The translations under genes and the position numbers were made by a program. Below the pieces are notes generated by a model. That model was not told the origin of the DNA, ran no database searches, and worked only from the letters and a program-made list of their open reading frames with translations. Shown here piece after piece: positions 7,386 to 15,635 of a DNA stretch of 64,000 nt (the first letter of the stretch is position 1; each line of letters opens with the position of its first letter). Origin of the DNA: Prevotella sp. AGR2160 (lineage in GTDB: Bacteria > Bacteroidota > Bacteroidia > Bacteroidales > Bacteroidaceae); the NCBI RefSeq assembly GCF_000424185.1, contig NZ_AUJK01000003.1:124001-188000 (forward strand). The letters run 5' to 3'.

Positions 7386-7416
7386 CAAAGATACCAAAAA
7401 ATTTGTCATATTCAAA
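7386..7416 (-). promoter_or_regulatory. radC promoter
   Basis: Minus-strand TTTG (7413-7416), 19-nt spacer, TATCTTTG (7386-7393). It overlaps the divergent promoter at 7402-7433. Confidence 0.78.
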
Positions 7417-7433
7417 ATATATTGTTAACTTTG
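7402..7433 (+). promoter_or_regulatory. promoter of the DUF59 gene
   Basis: TTTG (7402-7405), 20-nt spacer, TAACTTTG (7426-7433). Its upstream box lies inside the spacer of the radC promoter, so the two probably compete for polymerase. Confidence 0.78.
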
Positions 7434-7456
7434 CAGAAACCAAAGAAGGCTAAACG

Positions 7457-7777
7457 ATGACACAAGAAGAAAAGACCAAGATTGAAGAGCGGATCGTGGA
7501 CGTACTGAAGACTGTTTACGACCCTGAGATTCCCGTGGATATCTGGAACCTCGGCATGATCTATAAGATTGACGTGAAGGACGACGGGACGGTGGATGTC
7601 GACATGACGTTCACGGCTCCCTCCTGCCCTGCCGCCGACTTCATCCTCGAGGACGTACGTACGAAGATCGAGGGCGTGGAGGGCGTGAAGAGTGCCAATG
7701 TCAACCTCGTTTTCGAGCCGGCATGGGACCAGAGCATGATGTCCGACGAGGCACGTGTGGAGTTGGGCTTTGAATAG
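7457..7777 (+). CDS. MIP18/DUF59 iron-sulfur assembly protein (SufT/YitW-like)
   Basis: A 106-residue single-domain protein: VYDPEIPVDIWNLGMIYKI and FTAPSCPAADFI are the two family signatures, the latter with the conserved cysteine. Relatives help deliver or mature Fe-S clusters in the cytoplasm. No suf or isc genes are nearby. lpxH follows after 35 nt and is probably co-transcribed. The family is clear; the specific client proteins are not. Confidence 0.9.
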   Translation: MTQEEKTKIEERIVDVLKTVYDPEIPVDIWNLGMIYKIDVKDDGTVDVDMTFTAPSCPAADFILEDVRTKIEGVEGVKSANVNLVFEPAWDQSMMSDEARVELGFE

Positions 7778-7812
7778 CGCTCCCGGCGGCCTCAAAAAGA
7801 AAGGGCTGTAAA

Positions 7813-8589
7813 ATGAACAAGAATATCTATTTTCTCTCCGATGCCCATCTCGGCTCCCTCGCCATCCCACATCCCCGGATGCAGGAGCGCCGTCTCGTGC
7901 GCTTCCTCGATTCCATCAAGGATAAGGCAGCTGCCGTTTATCTCCTCGGGGATATTTTCGATTTCTGGAACGAGTACAAGTATGTCGTCCCCAAGGGATT
8001 CACGCGTCTGCTGGGGAAAATCTCAGAGTTGACGGACAATGGCGTGGAGGTGCATTTCTTCACAGGTAACCATGATCTGTGGACCTATGGCTACTTGGAG
8101 GAAGAATGCGGGATGATCGTACACCACCAGCCGCTGACGACGGAGCTCTATGGAAAAGTGTTTTTCCTGGCCCATGGTGATGGTCTCGGTGACCCCGATG
8201 TGAAATACCGCATCCTCCGCCGGATCTTCCATAACAAGGGCTGTCAGCGCCTCCTCAACGCCATCCATCCGCGCTGGGGCATGGCCCTGGGACTCAACTG
8301 GGCGAAGCACAGCCGCCTGAAGCGCGCCGACGGCAAGGAAGAGCCGTATATGGGTGAGGATAAGGAATGGCTCGTACAGTTCACGAAACACTATATGAGT
8401 ACGCATCCGAACATCGATTACTTCCTCTACGGTCACCGACATATCGAACTCGACCTGACGCTGAGCGACGAGACGCACAAAGCGCGCATGCTCATCCTCG
8501 GTGACTGGATCTGGCAGTTCTCCTATGCCGTCTGGGATGGTGAACATCTCAACATGGAGGAATACGTGGAGGGAGAGAGTGAGTTTTAA
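7813..8589 (+). CDS. lpxH: UDP-2,3-diacylglucosamine diphosphatase
   Basis: A 258-residue metallophosphoesterase. The metal ligands are all visible: D10 and H12 (SDAHLG), D47 (GDIFDFW), N86-H87 (GNHD), H121 (HGDG) and H208/H210 (GHRH). This layout is that of LpxH, which cleaves UDP-diacylglucosamine to lipid X in lipid A synthesis at the inner membrane. No other lpx genes are in the window. Its TAA stop lies inside a perfect hairpin (8582-8608). A related phosphoesterase of unknown substrate cannot be fully excluded. Confidence 0.88.
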   Translation: MNKNIYFLSDAHLGSLAIPHPRMQERRLVRFLDSIKDKAAAVYLLGDIFDFWNEYKYVVPKGFTRLLGKISELTDNGVEVHFFTGNHDLWTYGYLEEECGMIVHHQPLTTELYGKVFFLAHGDGLGDPDVKYRILRRIFHNKGCQRLLNAIHPRWGMALGLNWAKHSRLKRADGKEEPYMGEDKEWLVQFTKHYMSTHPNIDYFLYGHRHIELDLTLSDETHKARMLILGDWIWQFSYAVWDGEHLNMEEYVEGESEF

Positions 8590-8608
8590 ACGCTTCGCGT
8601 TTAAAACT
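8582..8608. terminator. perfect hairpin containing the lpxH stop codon
   Basis: AGTTTTAAACGC (8582-8593) pairs exactly with GCGTTTAAAACT (8597-8608) around a TTC loop. The TAA of lpxH (8587-8589) is in the left arm. It lies between two convergent genes and has little T-run, so it may stop or protect both transcripts. Confidence 0.6.
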
Positions 8609-8622
8609 AATGGAGAATGGCG

Positions 8623-8650
8623 GTAGGGACATGATCAGTCATGTCCCTAC
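8623..8650. repeat. copy of the 22-nt palindrome with GTA/TAC flanks
   Basis: Core 8626-8647; with flanks the 12-nt arms GTAGGGACATGA and TCATGTCCCTAC are perfect inverted repeats. Its end is one base from the stop of the PfkB kinase gene. Confidence 0.85.
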
Positions 8651-8651
8651 A

Positions 8652-9695
8652 TCAACGTTGTATCCGTCCGCCGGTGGCATGGATATTGGCGATGATCTCG
8701 TCCTCCGTCACGAGATTCTGGTCGCCGGAAACCGTATTTTTGATTGCGCTGGCGGAAAGGGAGAAATCGAGACAGTGCTGATTGTCATCGGGCCATTTCT
8801 GCCAGGCATGGATAAGGGCAGCACAGAAGGCATCACCGACACCCATGGGGTCAATAATCGGCATGATATCGTAGATGCGTGTCGTATAGAGGCAGTGCTC
8901 CTCAGTGTCATAGAGGACACCCGTGAGCGTGTGATGACTGCTGGCGATCTGGTTGCGCACGGCCATCACCATCTTCTTACATTTCGGGAAATAATGATGC
9001 ATCTGCTCGAAATAATGCTGATAAGCATCACGATCCAACTCATAACTGCTGTCCTGAGCCTCAAAGGGGATGTGGGGGACGCCACTGGCCACCTCCCACT
9101 CGTTCTGATCACCGAAGAGGACATCGGCATGCTGCATCATACGGAAGAGAACATCGTGAGGCTCCAGTCCGAAGCCCCAGAGGTTCTTGCGGAAGTTGAT
9201 ATCGCAGGAGATGAGCAGGCCTTGTCGCTCCGCCTCCTCAAGGGCATCGAAGGTCGTATCCATAGCGTCTCGGCTGATGGCACAGGTGATGCCCGAGCAA
9301 TGGAAAAGGGAGGCATGGCCGAAAATACGATCCCAGTGAATCATACCACGCTTTAAGGAATAGAAACAACTGTTCTTCCGGTCGTAGACCACGGCGGAGT
9401 TGCGCATGGCAGCCGCTGACTCGAAATAATACGTGCCGAGACGGTCACCCCCACGGATCACAGCCGACGTATCAACACCATACTCACGAAGATGCATCAA
9501 CGCGGCATCACCGATGGCACCGACGGCCACACGACTGACAAAGGAGACGGGATTGCCCAGACAGGCCAGTGATACAGCGACATTGGCCTCACTGCCTCCA
9601 TAGTTACCACAGAACGTACGGCCCTGCGAGAGTCGTTGCATGCCGGGTTTCGACAGCCGCAGCATAATTTCGCCGAATGTAATGATTTGTTTCAT
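8652..9695 (-). CDS. PfkB-family sugar kinase (2-keto-3-deoxygluconate kinase-like)
   Basis: A 347-residue ribokinase-fold kinase starting MKQIITFGEIMLRLSKPG. The N-terminal GGSEANVAVSLACLG and the C-terminal DPMGVGDAFCAALI are the two PfkB signatures, the latter with the catalytic Asp in GVGD. The FGEIMLRL start and overall layout resemble KdgK, which phosphorylates 2-keto-3-deoxygluconate from uronate breakdown, but no aldolase gene is adjacent, so the substrate is an inference. The start at 9695 is chosen; codons upstream run into repeats. Confidence 0.82.
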   Translation of the reverse strand: MKQIITFGEIMLRLSKPGMQRLSQGRTFCGNYGGSEANVAVSLACLGNPVSFVSRVAVGAIGDAALMHLREYGVDTSAVIRGGDRLGTYYFESAAAMRNSAVVYDRKNSCFYSLKRGMIHWDRIFGHASLFHCSGITCAISRDAMDTTFDALEEAERQGLLISCDINFRKNLWGFGLEPHDVLFRMMQHADVLFGDQNEWEVASGVPHIPFEAQDSSYELDRDAYQHYFEQMHHYFPKCKKMVMAVRNQIASSHHTLTGVLYDTEEHCLYTTRIYDIMPIIDPMGVGDAFCAALIHAWQKWPDDNQHCLDFSLSASAIKNTVSGDQNLVTEDEIIANIHATGGRIQR

Positions 9696-9713
9696 AGTTA
9701 GTTTTTTTAGGTA

Positions 9714-9814
9714 GAAACATGATTGATCATGTTCCGGTATTCGTAGAGACATGATTTATCATGTTCCGCCACCATTGCGTTATGTAGGTGACGGAACATA
9801 ATAAATTATATCCC
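9714..9814. repeat. three copies of the 22-nt palindrome
   Basis: Copies at 9714-9735 (GAAACATGATTG...), 9746-9767 (GAGACATGATTT...) and 9793-9814 (GGAACATAAT..., degenerate). The last two face each other with CCGCC/GACGG inner flanks. The third overlaps the ackA stop codon (TAG at 9816-9814). Confidence 0.82.
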
Positions 9815-11016
9815 TACTTCTTCTCTACCAATGCCTTGGTATCACGGGCGATGACGATCTCCTCATCGGTAGGAACGACGACGACCTTCACCTTAGAATC
9901 CGGCGTAGAGATGATGGCCTCCTCACCATGGATCTTGGCATTCTTCTCCTTGTCGATCTTCACGCCGAGGAACTCCAGGCCCTCACAAGCCTGCTCACGC
10001 GTAGACGTCTGGTTCTCACCGACTCCGGCCGTCCATACGATGATGTCGACGCCACCCATAGCAGCAGCATAGGAACCGATATATTTTTTGATACGATAGT
10101 CGTACATCTTCAAGGCGAGGATGGCACGCTCGTTGCCTTCCTGGGCTGCATTCTCGACATCACGCATATCACTGCTGACACCACTGATACCGAGGACACC
10201 ACTCTCCTTATTGAGGAAGTCGGCCATTTCCTGCGGTTTCTTGCCGAGTTTCTCCATGAGATAGGTGACGGCAGAAGGATCGATATCACCACTGCGGGAG
10301 CCCATCATCAGGCCGGCCAGCGGTGTCAGACCCATAGAGGTATCAATGACCTTACCACCCTTGATGGCAGCGACACTGGCACCATTACCGATATGGCAGG
10401 TGATGATCTTCTGGTCCTTGATATCTACGCCGAGCATCTCACAGACCCGGTGGGAGACATAGCGGTGAGATGTTCCGTGGAAGCCGTAACGGCGTACGTG
10501 ATATTTCTTATACAGTTCGTAAGGAACGGCATAGAGATAAGCATAGTCGGGCATCGTGCTGTGGAACGCATTGTCGAAGACCGTTACCTGCGGCGTCGTC
10601 GGCATCAGCTCATCAACGGCACGGATACCTTTCAGGTGACCGGCATTGTGTACCGGTGCGAGGTCACAGAGGCTCTCGATACCTTTCTCCACCTCGGGCG
10701 TGACGATACAGCTCTTCTCGAAGAGGTCACCACCCTGCACGATACGGTGGCCGACAGCGTCGATCTCGTCGAGGCTCTTGATGGCACCGATCTCCTTGTC
10801 TAGGAGACATTTGAACACAAGGGCGACACCCTCCTTATGCGTAGGCAGGTCAGCGAAGATCTGCTTCTTCTCGCCATTGGGGAGTTTCACTTTGATAAAG
10901 GCTTTGTCGAGGCCGATGCGCTCCACGCCTCCCTGAGCCAATACGGACTCGTCGTCCATATTATACAACTTATATTTGATGCTTGAACTTCCGCAGTTCA
11001 ATACAAGAATCTTCAT
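9814..11016 (-). CDS. ackA: acetate kinase
   Basis: A 400-residue ASKHA-fold kinase of standard length. MKILVLNCGSSSIKYKLY is the N-terminal signature, GFHGTSHRYV the second, and CHIGNGASVAAI plus SRSGDIDPS the nucleotide and acetate loops. It makes ATP from acetyl phosphate. It lies 38 nt after pta on the same strand, so the two make the acetate-forming pathway from acetyl-CoA, a major fermentation route. Its TAG stop is shared with a palindromic repeat. Confidence 0.97.
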   Translation of the reverse strand: MKILVLNCGSSSIKYKLYNMDDESVLAQGGVERIGLDKAFIKVKLPNGEKKQIFADLPTHKEGVALVFKCLLDKEIGAIKSLDEIDAVGHRIVQGGDLFEKSCIVTPEVEKGIESLCDLAPVHNAGHLKGIRAVDELMPTTPQVTVFDNAFHSTMPDYAYLYAVPYELYKKYHVRRYGFHGTSHRYVSHRVCEMLGVDIKDQKIITCHIGNGASVAAIKGGKVIDTSMGLTPLAGLMMGSRSGDIDPSAVTYLMEKLGKKPQEMADFLNKESGVLGISGVSSDMRDVENAAQEGNERAILALKMYDYRIKKYIGSYAAAMGGVDIIVWTAGVGENQTSTREQACEGLEFLGVKIDKEKNAKIHGEEAIISTPDSKVKVVVVPTDEEIVIARDTKALVEKK

Positions 11017-11054
11017 CGGATTTTACTTTTTTAATTCTTTACTTTTTTACCTTT

Positions 11055-12101
11055 TTATGCCTTCTTGGCGTCCTGAGCCTGACAAGAGGTGATGGCGACC
11101 ATATAGTAGATATCATCCACGGAGCAGCCACGGCTGAGGTCGTTGACCGGACGGGCGATACCCTGGAGGATAGGACCAATGGCGATGGCACCACCGAGGC
11201 GCTGAACGAGCTTATAACCGATATTACCGACTTCAAGGTTCGGAACGACGAGGACATTGGCCTTACCGGCGATATCAGAACCCGGAGCCTTCTTAGCGGC
11301 AACCGTAGGAACGAGGGCAGCATCAGCCTGCAGCTCACCGTCGAGCTTCAGCTCGGGATAGTTCTCGTGAGCGATCTTCACGGCATCCTTAACCTTGTCG
11401 ATGATATAGACGCTCTTGCCCGTAGCCTTATTGATGGCATCCTTGGCAGAGCCCTTCGTAGAGAAGCTCAGCATAGCCACACGGGGCTCAGCGAAACCGG
11501 CGACGCTATGTGCCGTCTGTGCCGTAGTATAGGCGATCTGAGCCAACTGGTCAGCAGAAGGATTCGGTGTCACGGCGACATCACCCATGACGACGATACC
11601 ATTCTCACCATATTCCTTCTGATTCGTGATGAGCAGCATAGCACCGGAGACACAGGTGATACCGGGAGCACACTTGATGATCTGCAGGGCAGGACGCAGC
11701 GTGTCACCCGTCGTGCTCAGGGCTCCTGAGATCTGACCGTCAGCGCCCTCGGTCTTGATGATCATACAGCCGAGATAGAGGTTGTTCTTCATCACGAGTT
11801 CACGGGCCTGTTCAATGGTCATGCCCTTCTTCTTACGGAGCTCTGCGAGTTTCTCTGCATACTCCTCAGCCTTCGGATTGTTGAGAGGATCGACGATGGT
11901 GGCCTTGTCAATATTCTTCAAGCCCCACTCACCGGCAAGTTTCTTGATGTTGGCAGGATTACCAATCAGAATCAGATCAGCGATATCATCTGCGAGTACT
12001 TTATCGGCAGCTCTCAGTGTACGCTCCTCTTCTGCCTCGGGGAGCACGATGCGTTGCTTGTCAGCCTTCGCACGTTCAACAATTTTCTCTAATAAACTCA
12101 T
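11055..12101 (-). CDS. pta: phosphate acetyltransferase
   Basis: A 348-residue protein, the short single-domain form (no N-terminal regulatory BioD-like part). Family motifs include ERTLRAADKVLADDIADLILIGN near the start, and GSDIAGKANVLVVPNLEVGNIGYK and GGAIAIGPILQG near the end. It exchanges CoA for phosphate on acetyl-CoA, giving acetyl phosphate for AckA. A TTTTACTT-rich spacer separates it from ackA. On the minus strand TACTTTTG lies about 55 nt upstream of the start, a likely -7 box without a clear -33 box. Confidence 0.96.
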   Translation of the reverse strand: MSLLEKIVERAKADKQRIVLPEAEEERTLRAADKVLADDIADLILIGNPANIKKLAGEWGLKNIDKATIVDPLNNPKAEEYAEKLAELRKKKGMTIEQARELVMKNNLYLGCMIIKTEGADGQISGALSTTGDTLRPALQIIKCAPGITCVSGAMLLITNQKEYGENGIVVMGDVAVTPNPSADQLAQIAYTTAQTAHSVAGFAEPRVAMLSFSTKGSAKDAINKATGKSVYIIDKVKDAVKIAHENYPELKLDGELQADAALVPTVAAKKAPGSDIAGKANVLVVPNLEVGNIGYKLVQRLGGAIAIGPILQGIARPVNDLSRGCSVDDIYYMVAITSCQAQDAKKA

Positions 12102-12223
12102 TGTTCTGTAGTTATATTGTTATATTCTTAGTTTGCTATTTCCACTTTGCAAAAGTACAAAATTATTTTCGGAGTAATCAAGATAATAGATAAAATTTTT
12201 GTAAAAATAGCGTTATCGTTTAC

Positions 12224-12272
12224 ATTCTCCATTGTCCATTATCCATTCTCCATTCTCCATTGTCCATTCTTA
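12224..12272. repeat. seven tandem ATTNTCC heptamers
   Basis: ATTCTCC, ATTGTCC, ATTATCC, ATTCTCC, ATTCTCC, ATTGTCC, ATTCTTA in exact seven-base register, just downstream of the cdaA stop. The rest of the 12102-12278 gap is A/T-rich and holds the probable pta promoter. Confidence 0.88.
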
Positions 12273-12278
12273 GAAGGG

Positions 12279-13052
12279 TCACATTTCTTTGGTCAGGATG
12301 CTCTCCAGTTCCTCAGCCGACAGTCTCAGACGGAACTCACCATGCATGGCCACGGAGATACGCCCCGTCTCCTCACTGACGACGATGGCGATGGCATCAC
12401 TGTTCTGTGAGATCCCCATGGCGGCACGATGACGCAGGCCGAGTTCCTTAGGGATATTCAGATTATGGCTCACGGGGAGGATACAACCGGCGGCAACAAT
12501 ACGCTTATTCTCAATGATCATGGCACCATCATGAAGCGGCGAATTCTTGAAGAAGATATTCTCGATGAGCCGCTGACTGATACGGGCATCGATGACCTCA
12601 CCGGTATCGATGATATCCTTCAACGGCACAGCCCGCTCGATGACGATGAGCGCACCGACATATTTCTTCGACATACTCATGCAGGCAAGGACGATAGGCA
12701 TGATGGTCTCCTTGTCGACTTCTTTCTTGTCGTCCTTCCGTGCCGGCTTGATCCAGCGCACGAGGCGCCGGAAGCCTTTCTGACCACCGAGCTCATAGAG
12801 GAACTTCCGGATATCCTCCTGGAAGATGACGATGAGGGCGATGACACCCACACTCACCAGTTTGTCGAGAATAGCGCCGAGGAGGCGCATCTCGAAGACT
12901 TGTGAGACGAAGAGCCACACGATGATAAAGATCATGATGCCCACAAAGACATTCAGTGACCGGCTCTGCTTCATCAACCGGTAGATATAGTAGAGCATCA
13001 GCGCTACCGAGAAGATATCAATGATATCCTTAATTCCTATTGTAAACGGCAC
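12279..13052 (-). CDS. cdaA: diadenylate cyclase, CdaA type
   Basis: A 257-residue membrane enzyme making cyclic di-AMP from two ATP. Three membrane helices (about 10-27, 35-50, 60-78) precede a short coiled linker and the DAC domain with DGA at 175-177 and RHR at 207-209 (GLRHRAAMG), both needed for catalysis. The start is GTG at 13052: it gives the family N-terminus (GIKDIID), and the next ATG would delete part of the first helix. It is 15 nt downstream of folP, a common pairing in Bacteroidetes. Unlike in Firmicutes there is no cdaR/ybbR or glmM here. Confidence 0.93.
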   Translation of the reverse strand: MPFTIGIKDIIDIFSVALMLYYIYRLMKQSRSLNVFVGIMIFIIVWLFVSQVFEMRLLGAILDKLVSVGVIALIVIFQEDIRKFLYELGGQKGFRRLVRWIKPARKDDKKEVDKETIMPIVLACMSMSKKYVGALIVIERAVPLKDIIDTGEVIDARISQRLIENIFFKNSPLHDGAMIIENKRIVAAGCILPVSHNLNIPKELGLRHRAAMGISQNSDAIAIVVSEETGRISVAMHGEFRLRLSAEELESILTKEM

Positions 13053-13067
13053 GGCAGTTTTACTTTT

Positions 13068-13916
13068 TTACTCTTTTAATTTTTTAATGATCTTCACAGC
13101 TTGTACGGCGGGAAGGACATCATGGACACGGAGGATATTGGCGCCACGCATCAGAGCGATGGTGTTGAGAACCGTCGTACCATTGAGACTCTCATCGACA
13201 GTGATACCGAGGAGCTGGTGAATCATACGCTTACGGGATATACCGACGAGGAGAGGAAGTTCAAATACTTCGAGCTTATCCATCTCGTCCATCAGCCGGT
13301 AGTTGCCCTCGAGGGTCTTGCCGAAGCCGAAGCCGGGATCGAGAATGATATCTTTCGCTCCGAGGTCACGCAACTGCTGGATCTCCCGGGCGAAGTTCAG
13401 CATCATCGTCTTCAGGTCTGCCTGTACGGACATGAGGATATACGGCACCTTCAACTCGCCGACGAGACGGAACATCTCGGGAACGGTGTCCCCGCTCTGC
13501 TGTTCCAACGGCGTATCAACGATTCCTGTGATCCCTCCCTCGGAGACATCATTAATGATATCGACGCCCCACTCCTCGATACAACGACGGGCGACTTCGG
13601 GACGATAGGTATCAACAGAGACCGGCACATCGGGCTGCTCACGGCGAACGATACCCAACGCAAATTTAAGACGGCGCGCCTCCTCCTCGGCACTCACCTC
13701 CTGAGCACCGGGACGCGTGGAGAAACCACCCACATCGATGATCGTACCGCCTTCGCGAACGATCTGGTTGGCACGGTCGGCAATCTCTGCCTCCGTCTGT
13801 TTCCGGCTCCCGGCAAAGAAACTGTCGGGCGTGACATTGAGAATGCCCATCACCTGTGGCTCTGAGAGGTCCACGAGGTGCCCACGGACATTGATGGTAT
13901 AGGATATTCGCTTCAT
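13068..13916 (-). CDS. folP: dihydropteroate synthase
   Basis: A 282-residue TIM barrel that condenses p-aminobenzoate with dihydropterin pyrophosphate in folate synthesis, the sulfonamide target. Signatures: MGILNVTPDSFFAGSRK, IDVGGFSTRPGAQEV and ILDPGFGFGKTLEGNYRLM. The ATG at 13916 is chosen; the frame also begins with a TTG at 13925, but that lies inside a -7 promoter box (TAATTTTG, 13930-13923), six bases before the ATG. The mRNA may thus have almost no leader. The last codons (KKLKE) run into a TTTTACTT repeat. First gene of a pair with cdaA. Confidence 0.95.
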   Translation of the reverse strand: MKRISYTINVRGHLVDLSEPQVMGILNVTPDSFFAGSRKQTEAEIADRANQIVREGGTIIDVGGFSTRPGAQEVSAEEEARRLKFALGIVRREQPDVPVSVDTYRPEVARRCIEEWGVDIINDVSEGGITGIVDTPLEQQSGDTVPEMFRLVGELKVPYILMSVQADLKTMMLNFAREIQQLRDLGAKDIILDPGFGFGKTLEGNYRLMDEMDKLEVFELPLLVGISRKRMIHQLLGITVDESLNGTTVLNTIALMRGANILRVHDVLPAVQAVKIIKKLKE

Positions 13917-14000
13917 ATTCTGCAAAATTAAGAATATAAATTGAAAAATCCCACGCTTTTTGTTTTTTTTGCGTTACCTTTGCAATAAATTTCATCAGTT

Positions 14001-15308
14001 ATGGATATTTTTGAGTTATACCAGCGGCATCCACAGATCACTACCGACAGCCGCAACTGTCCGAAGGACAGCATCTTCATTGCTCTCAAAGGAGCAACAT
14101 TCGATGGAAATAAGTTTGCCAGCTCTGCCTTAGAGAAAGGCTGCAGCTACGCTATCATCGACAACCCCGACTATGCCAAGGCCGGTGACGACCGGTACAT
14201 CGTCGTCGACGATACGCTGACGGCTTTCAAGGAGCTCGCCCGGGAACACCGCCGCCAGTTCCACATCCCCGTCATCGGTATCACGGGCACAAACGGTAAG
14301 ACGACGACGAAGGAGCTCATCTCCACCGTCCTTGCCAAGCGTTACCGCGTGATGCATACGGAAGGTAACTTCAACAACGATGTTGGCGTGCCGAAGACGC
14401 TGATGCGCCTCACGGCAGACGATGACATTGCTGTCGTAGAGATGGGAGCCAGCCATCCCGACGATATCAAGCGCCTTGTGGAGTATGTCGAGCCGACCTG
14501 CGGTCTCATCACGAATGTCGGACACGCCCATATCCTCGGTTTCGGCTCCTTCGACGGCGTAAAGAAGACGAAGGGGGAACTCTATGACTTCCTCGCCGAC
14601 CATGACGGTCTTCTCTTCCTCAACTCCAGCAATGAGGACCTGATGGATATGGCCGAGAAGCGTAATTTCAACCGCATCATCACCTATGGCGAGGATGAAG
14701 GTGCACAGATCAAAGGTCGTGTGCTCAGTTGCGCGCCCTTCCTCCGCTTCGAGTGGACGGATACCCATGATGCCCTCCACGACACCTATGAGGTACAGAC
14801 GAAACTTATCGGCTCCTATAACCTCGACAACCTCCTCGCCGCCATCACCGTCGGCCGCCATTTCGGCGTCATCCCCGGTGAGATCAACGCCGCTCTGGAG
14901 GAGTATACACCAAGCAACAACCGCAGTCAGTTGGAGACTACGAAATATAACCACCTCGTCGTCGATGCCTATAATGCCAACCCGTCGAGCATGAAAGCGG
15001 CCCTGGACAACTTCAAGCTCATGGAGGTAGACAACAAGATGCTTATCCTTGGTGATATGCGCGAGCTCGGCAACACCTCTGCCGAGGAACACCAGAAGAT
15101 CGTAGACCATCTGCAGGCTGATGGTATGAAACCCGAACAGGTATGGCTCGTCGGTGAAGAATTCGGTAAGACCGACTGTGACTTCCGAAAGTTCCCCGAT
15201 GTCGAGGCCGTAAAGGCGGAGATCAAGCGCCAGCGCCCCGAAGGCCATTATATCCTCATCAAGGGCAGCAACGGCATTAAGCTCTTCGAGCTGCCGGAAC
15301 TGCTGTAA
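14001..15308 (+). CDS. murF: UDP-MurNAc-tripeptide--D-Ala-D-Ala ligase
   Basis: A 435-residue Mur ligase. The N-terminal domain binds UDP (TTDSRNCPKDSIFIALKG), the ATP loop [11 protein letters not shown] is at 93-103, and NNRSQLE and VVDAYNANPSSMKAALDN mark the central and C-terminal domains. It adds D-Ala-D-Ala (made by Ddl) to the UDP-linked tripeptide. It stands alone, away from the dcw cluster, divergent from folP. A TACCTTTG -7 box lies about 18 nt upstream. Its TAA stop is followed at once by a palindromic repeat. Confidence 0.96.
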   Translation: MDIFELYQRHPQITTDSRNCPKDSIFIALKGATFDGNKFASSALEKGCSYAIIDNPDYAKAGDDRYIVVDDTLTAFKELAREHRRQFHIPVIGITGTNGKTTTKELISTVLAKRYRVMHTEGNFNNDVGVPKTLMRLTADDDIAVVEMGASHPDDIKRLVEYVEPTCGLITNVGHAHILGFGSFDGVKKTKGELYDFLADHDGLLFLNSSNEDLMDMAEKRNFNRIITYGEDEGAQIKGRVLSCAPFLRFEWTDTHDALHDTYEVQTKLIGSYNLDNLLAAITVGRHFGVIPGEINAALEEYTPSNNRSQLETTKYNHLVVDAYNANPSSMKAALDNFKLMEVDNKMLILGDMRELGNTSAEEHQKIVDHLQADGMKPEQVWLVGEEFGKTDCDFRKFPDVEAVKAEIKRQRPEGHYILIKGSNGIKLFELPELL

Positions 15309-15394
15309 GGACATGATTCATCATGTTCCGCCCGCCTCAATGTTGGGTTCCATCGGAATGACGGATCATGGCGGGACATGATAAATCATGCCCC
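15308..15394. repeat. facing pair of 22-nt palindromes after murF
   Basis: Copies at 15308-15329 (AGGACATGATTC...) and 15373-15394 (GGGACATGATAA...), with GCCCGCC and GGCGG inner flanks, so the block is inverted as a whole. The first base is the last base of the murF stop. Confidence 0.83.
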
Positions 15395-15420
15395 TACGAA
15401 AATATTTTTTCCTCTTTTTC

Positions 15421-15452
15421 TTTGGTCATTCCAAAAAAAAGATGTAACTTTG
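15421..15452 (+). promoter_or_regulatory. tRNA-Pro promoter
   Basis: TTTG (15421-15424), 20-nt spacer, TAACTTTG (15445-15452). The sequence from TAACTTTG to ATCGG is identical to that before tRNA-Glu. Confidence 0.8.
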
Positions 15453-15463
15453 CACCCGCAAAT

Positions 15464-15536
15464 CGGGATGTAGCGCAGTTGGTAGCGCACTACGTTCGGG
15501 ACGTAGGGGTCGCCAGTTCGAGTCCGGTCATCCCGA
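15464..15536 (+). tRNA. tRNA-Pro (anticodon CGG)
   Basis: Acceptor CGGGATG pairs with CATCCCG; D-arm GCGC AGTTGGTA GCGC; anticodon stem CTACG/CGTAG with loop TTCGGGA gives CGG; T-loop TTCGAGT. CCA is not encoded. One A-C mismatch sits in the T stem (GCCAG/CCGGT). Confidence 0.95.
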
Positions 15537-15545
15537 CTAAGCCAT

Positions 15546-15584
15546 AGCCGAGGGAGAACAGCAATGTTTTCCCTCGGCTTTTTT
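15546..15584 (+). terminator. tRNA-Pro terminator
   Basis: AGCCGAGGGAGAACA (15546-15560) pairs with TGTTTTCCCTCGGCT (15565-15579) with one mismatch and a GCAA loop, followed by TTTTT. Confidence 0.9.
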
Positions 15585-15635
15585 CGTAGTCGTTCCTCAT
15601 CCCTCTCCTCCAAAAGAATGGGACTAAGGGGAGCT

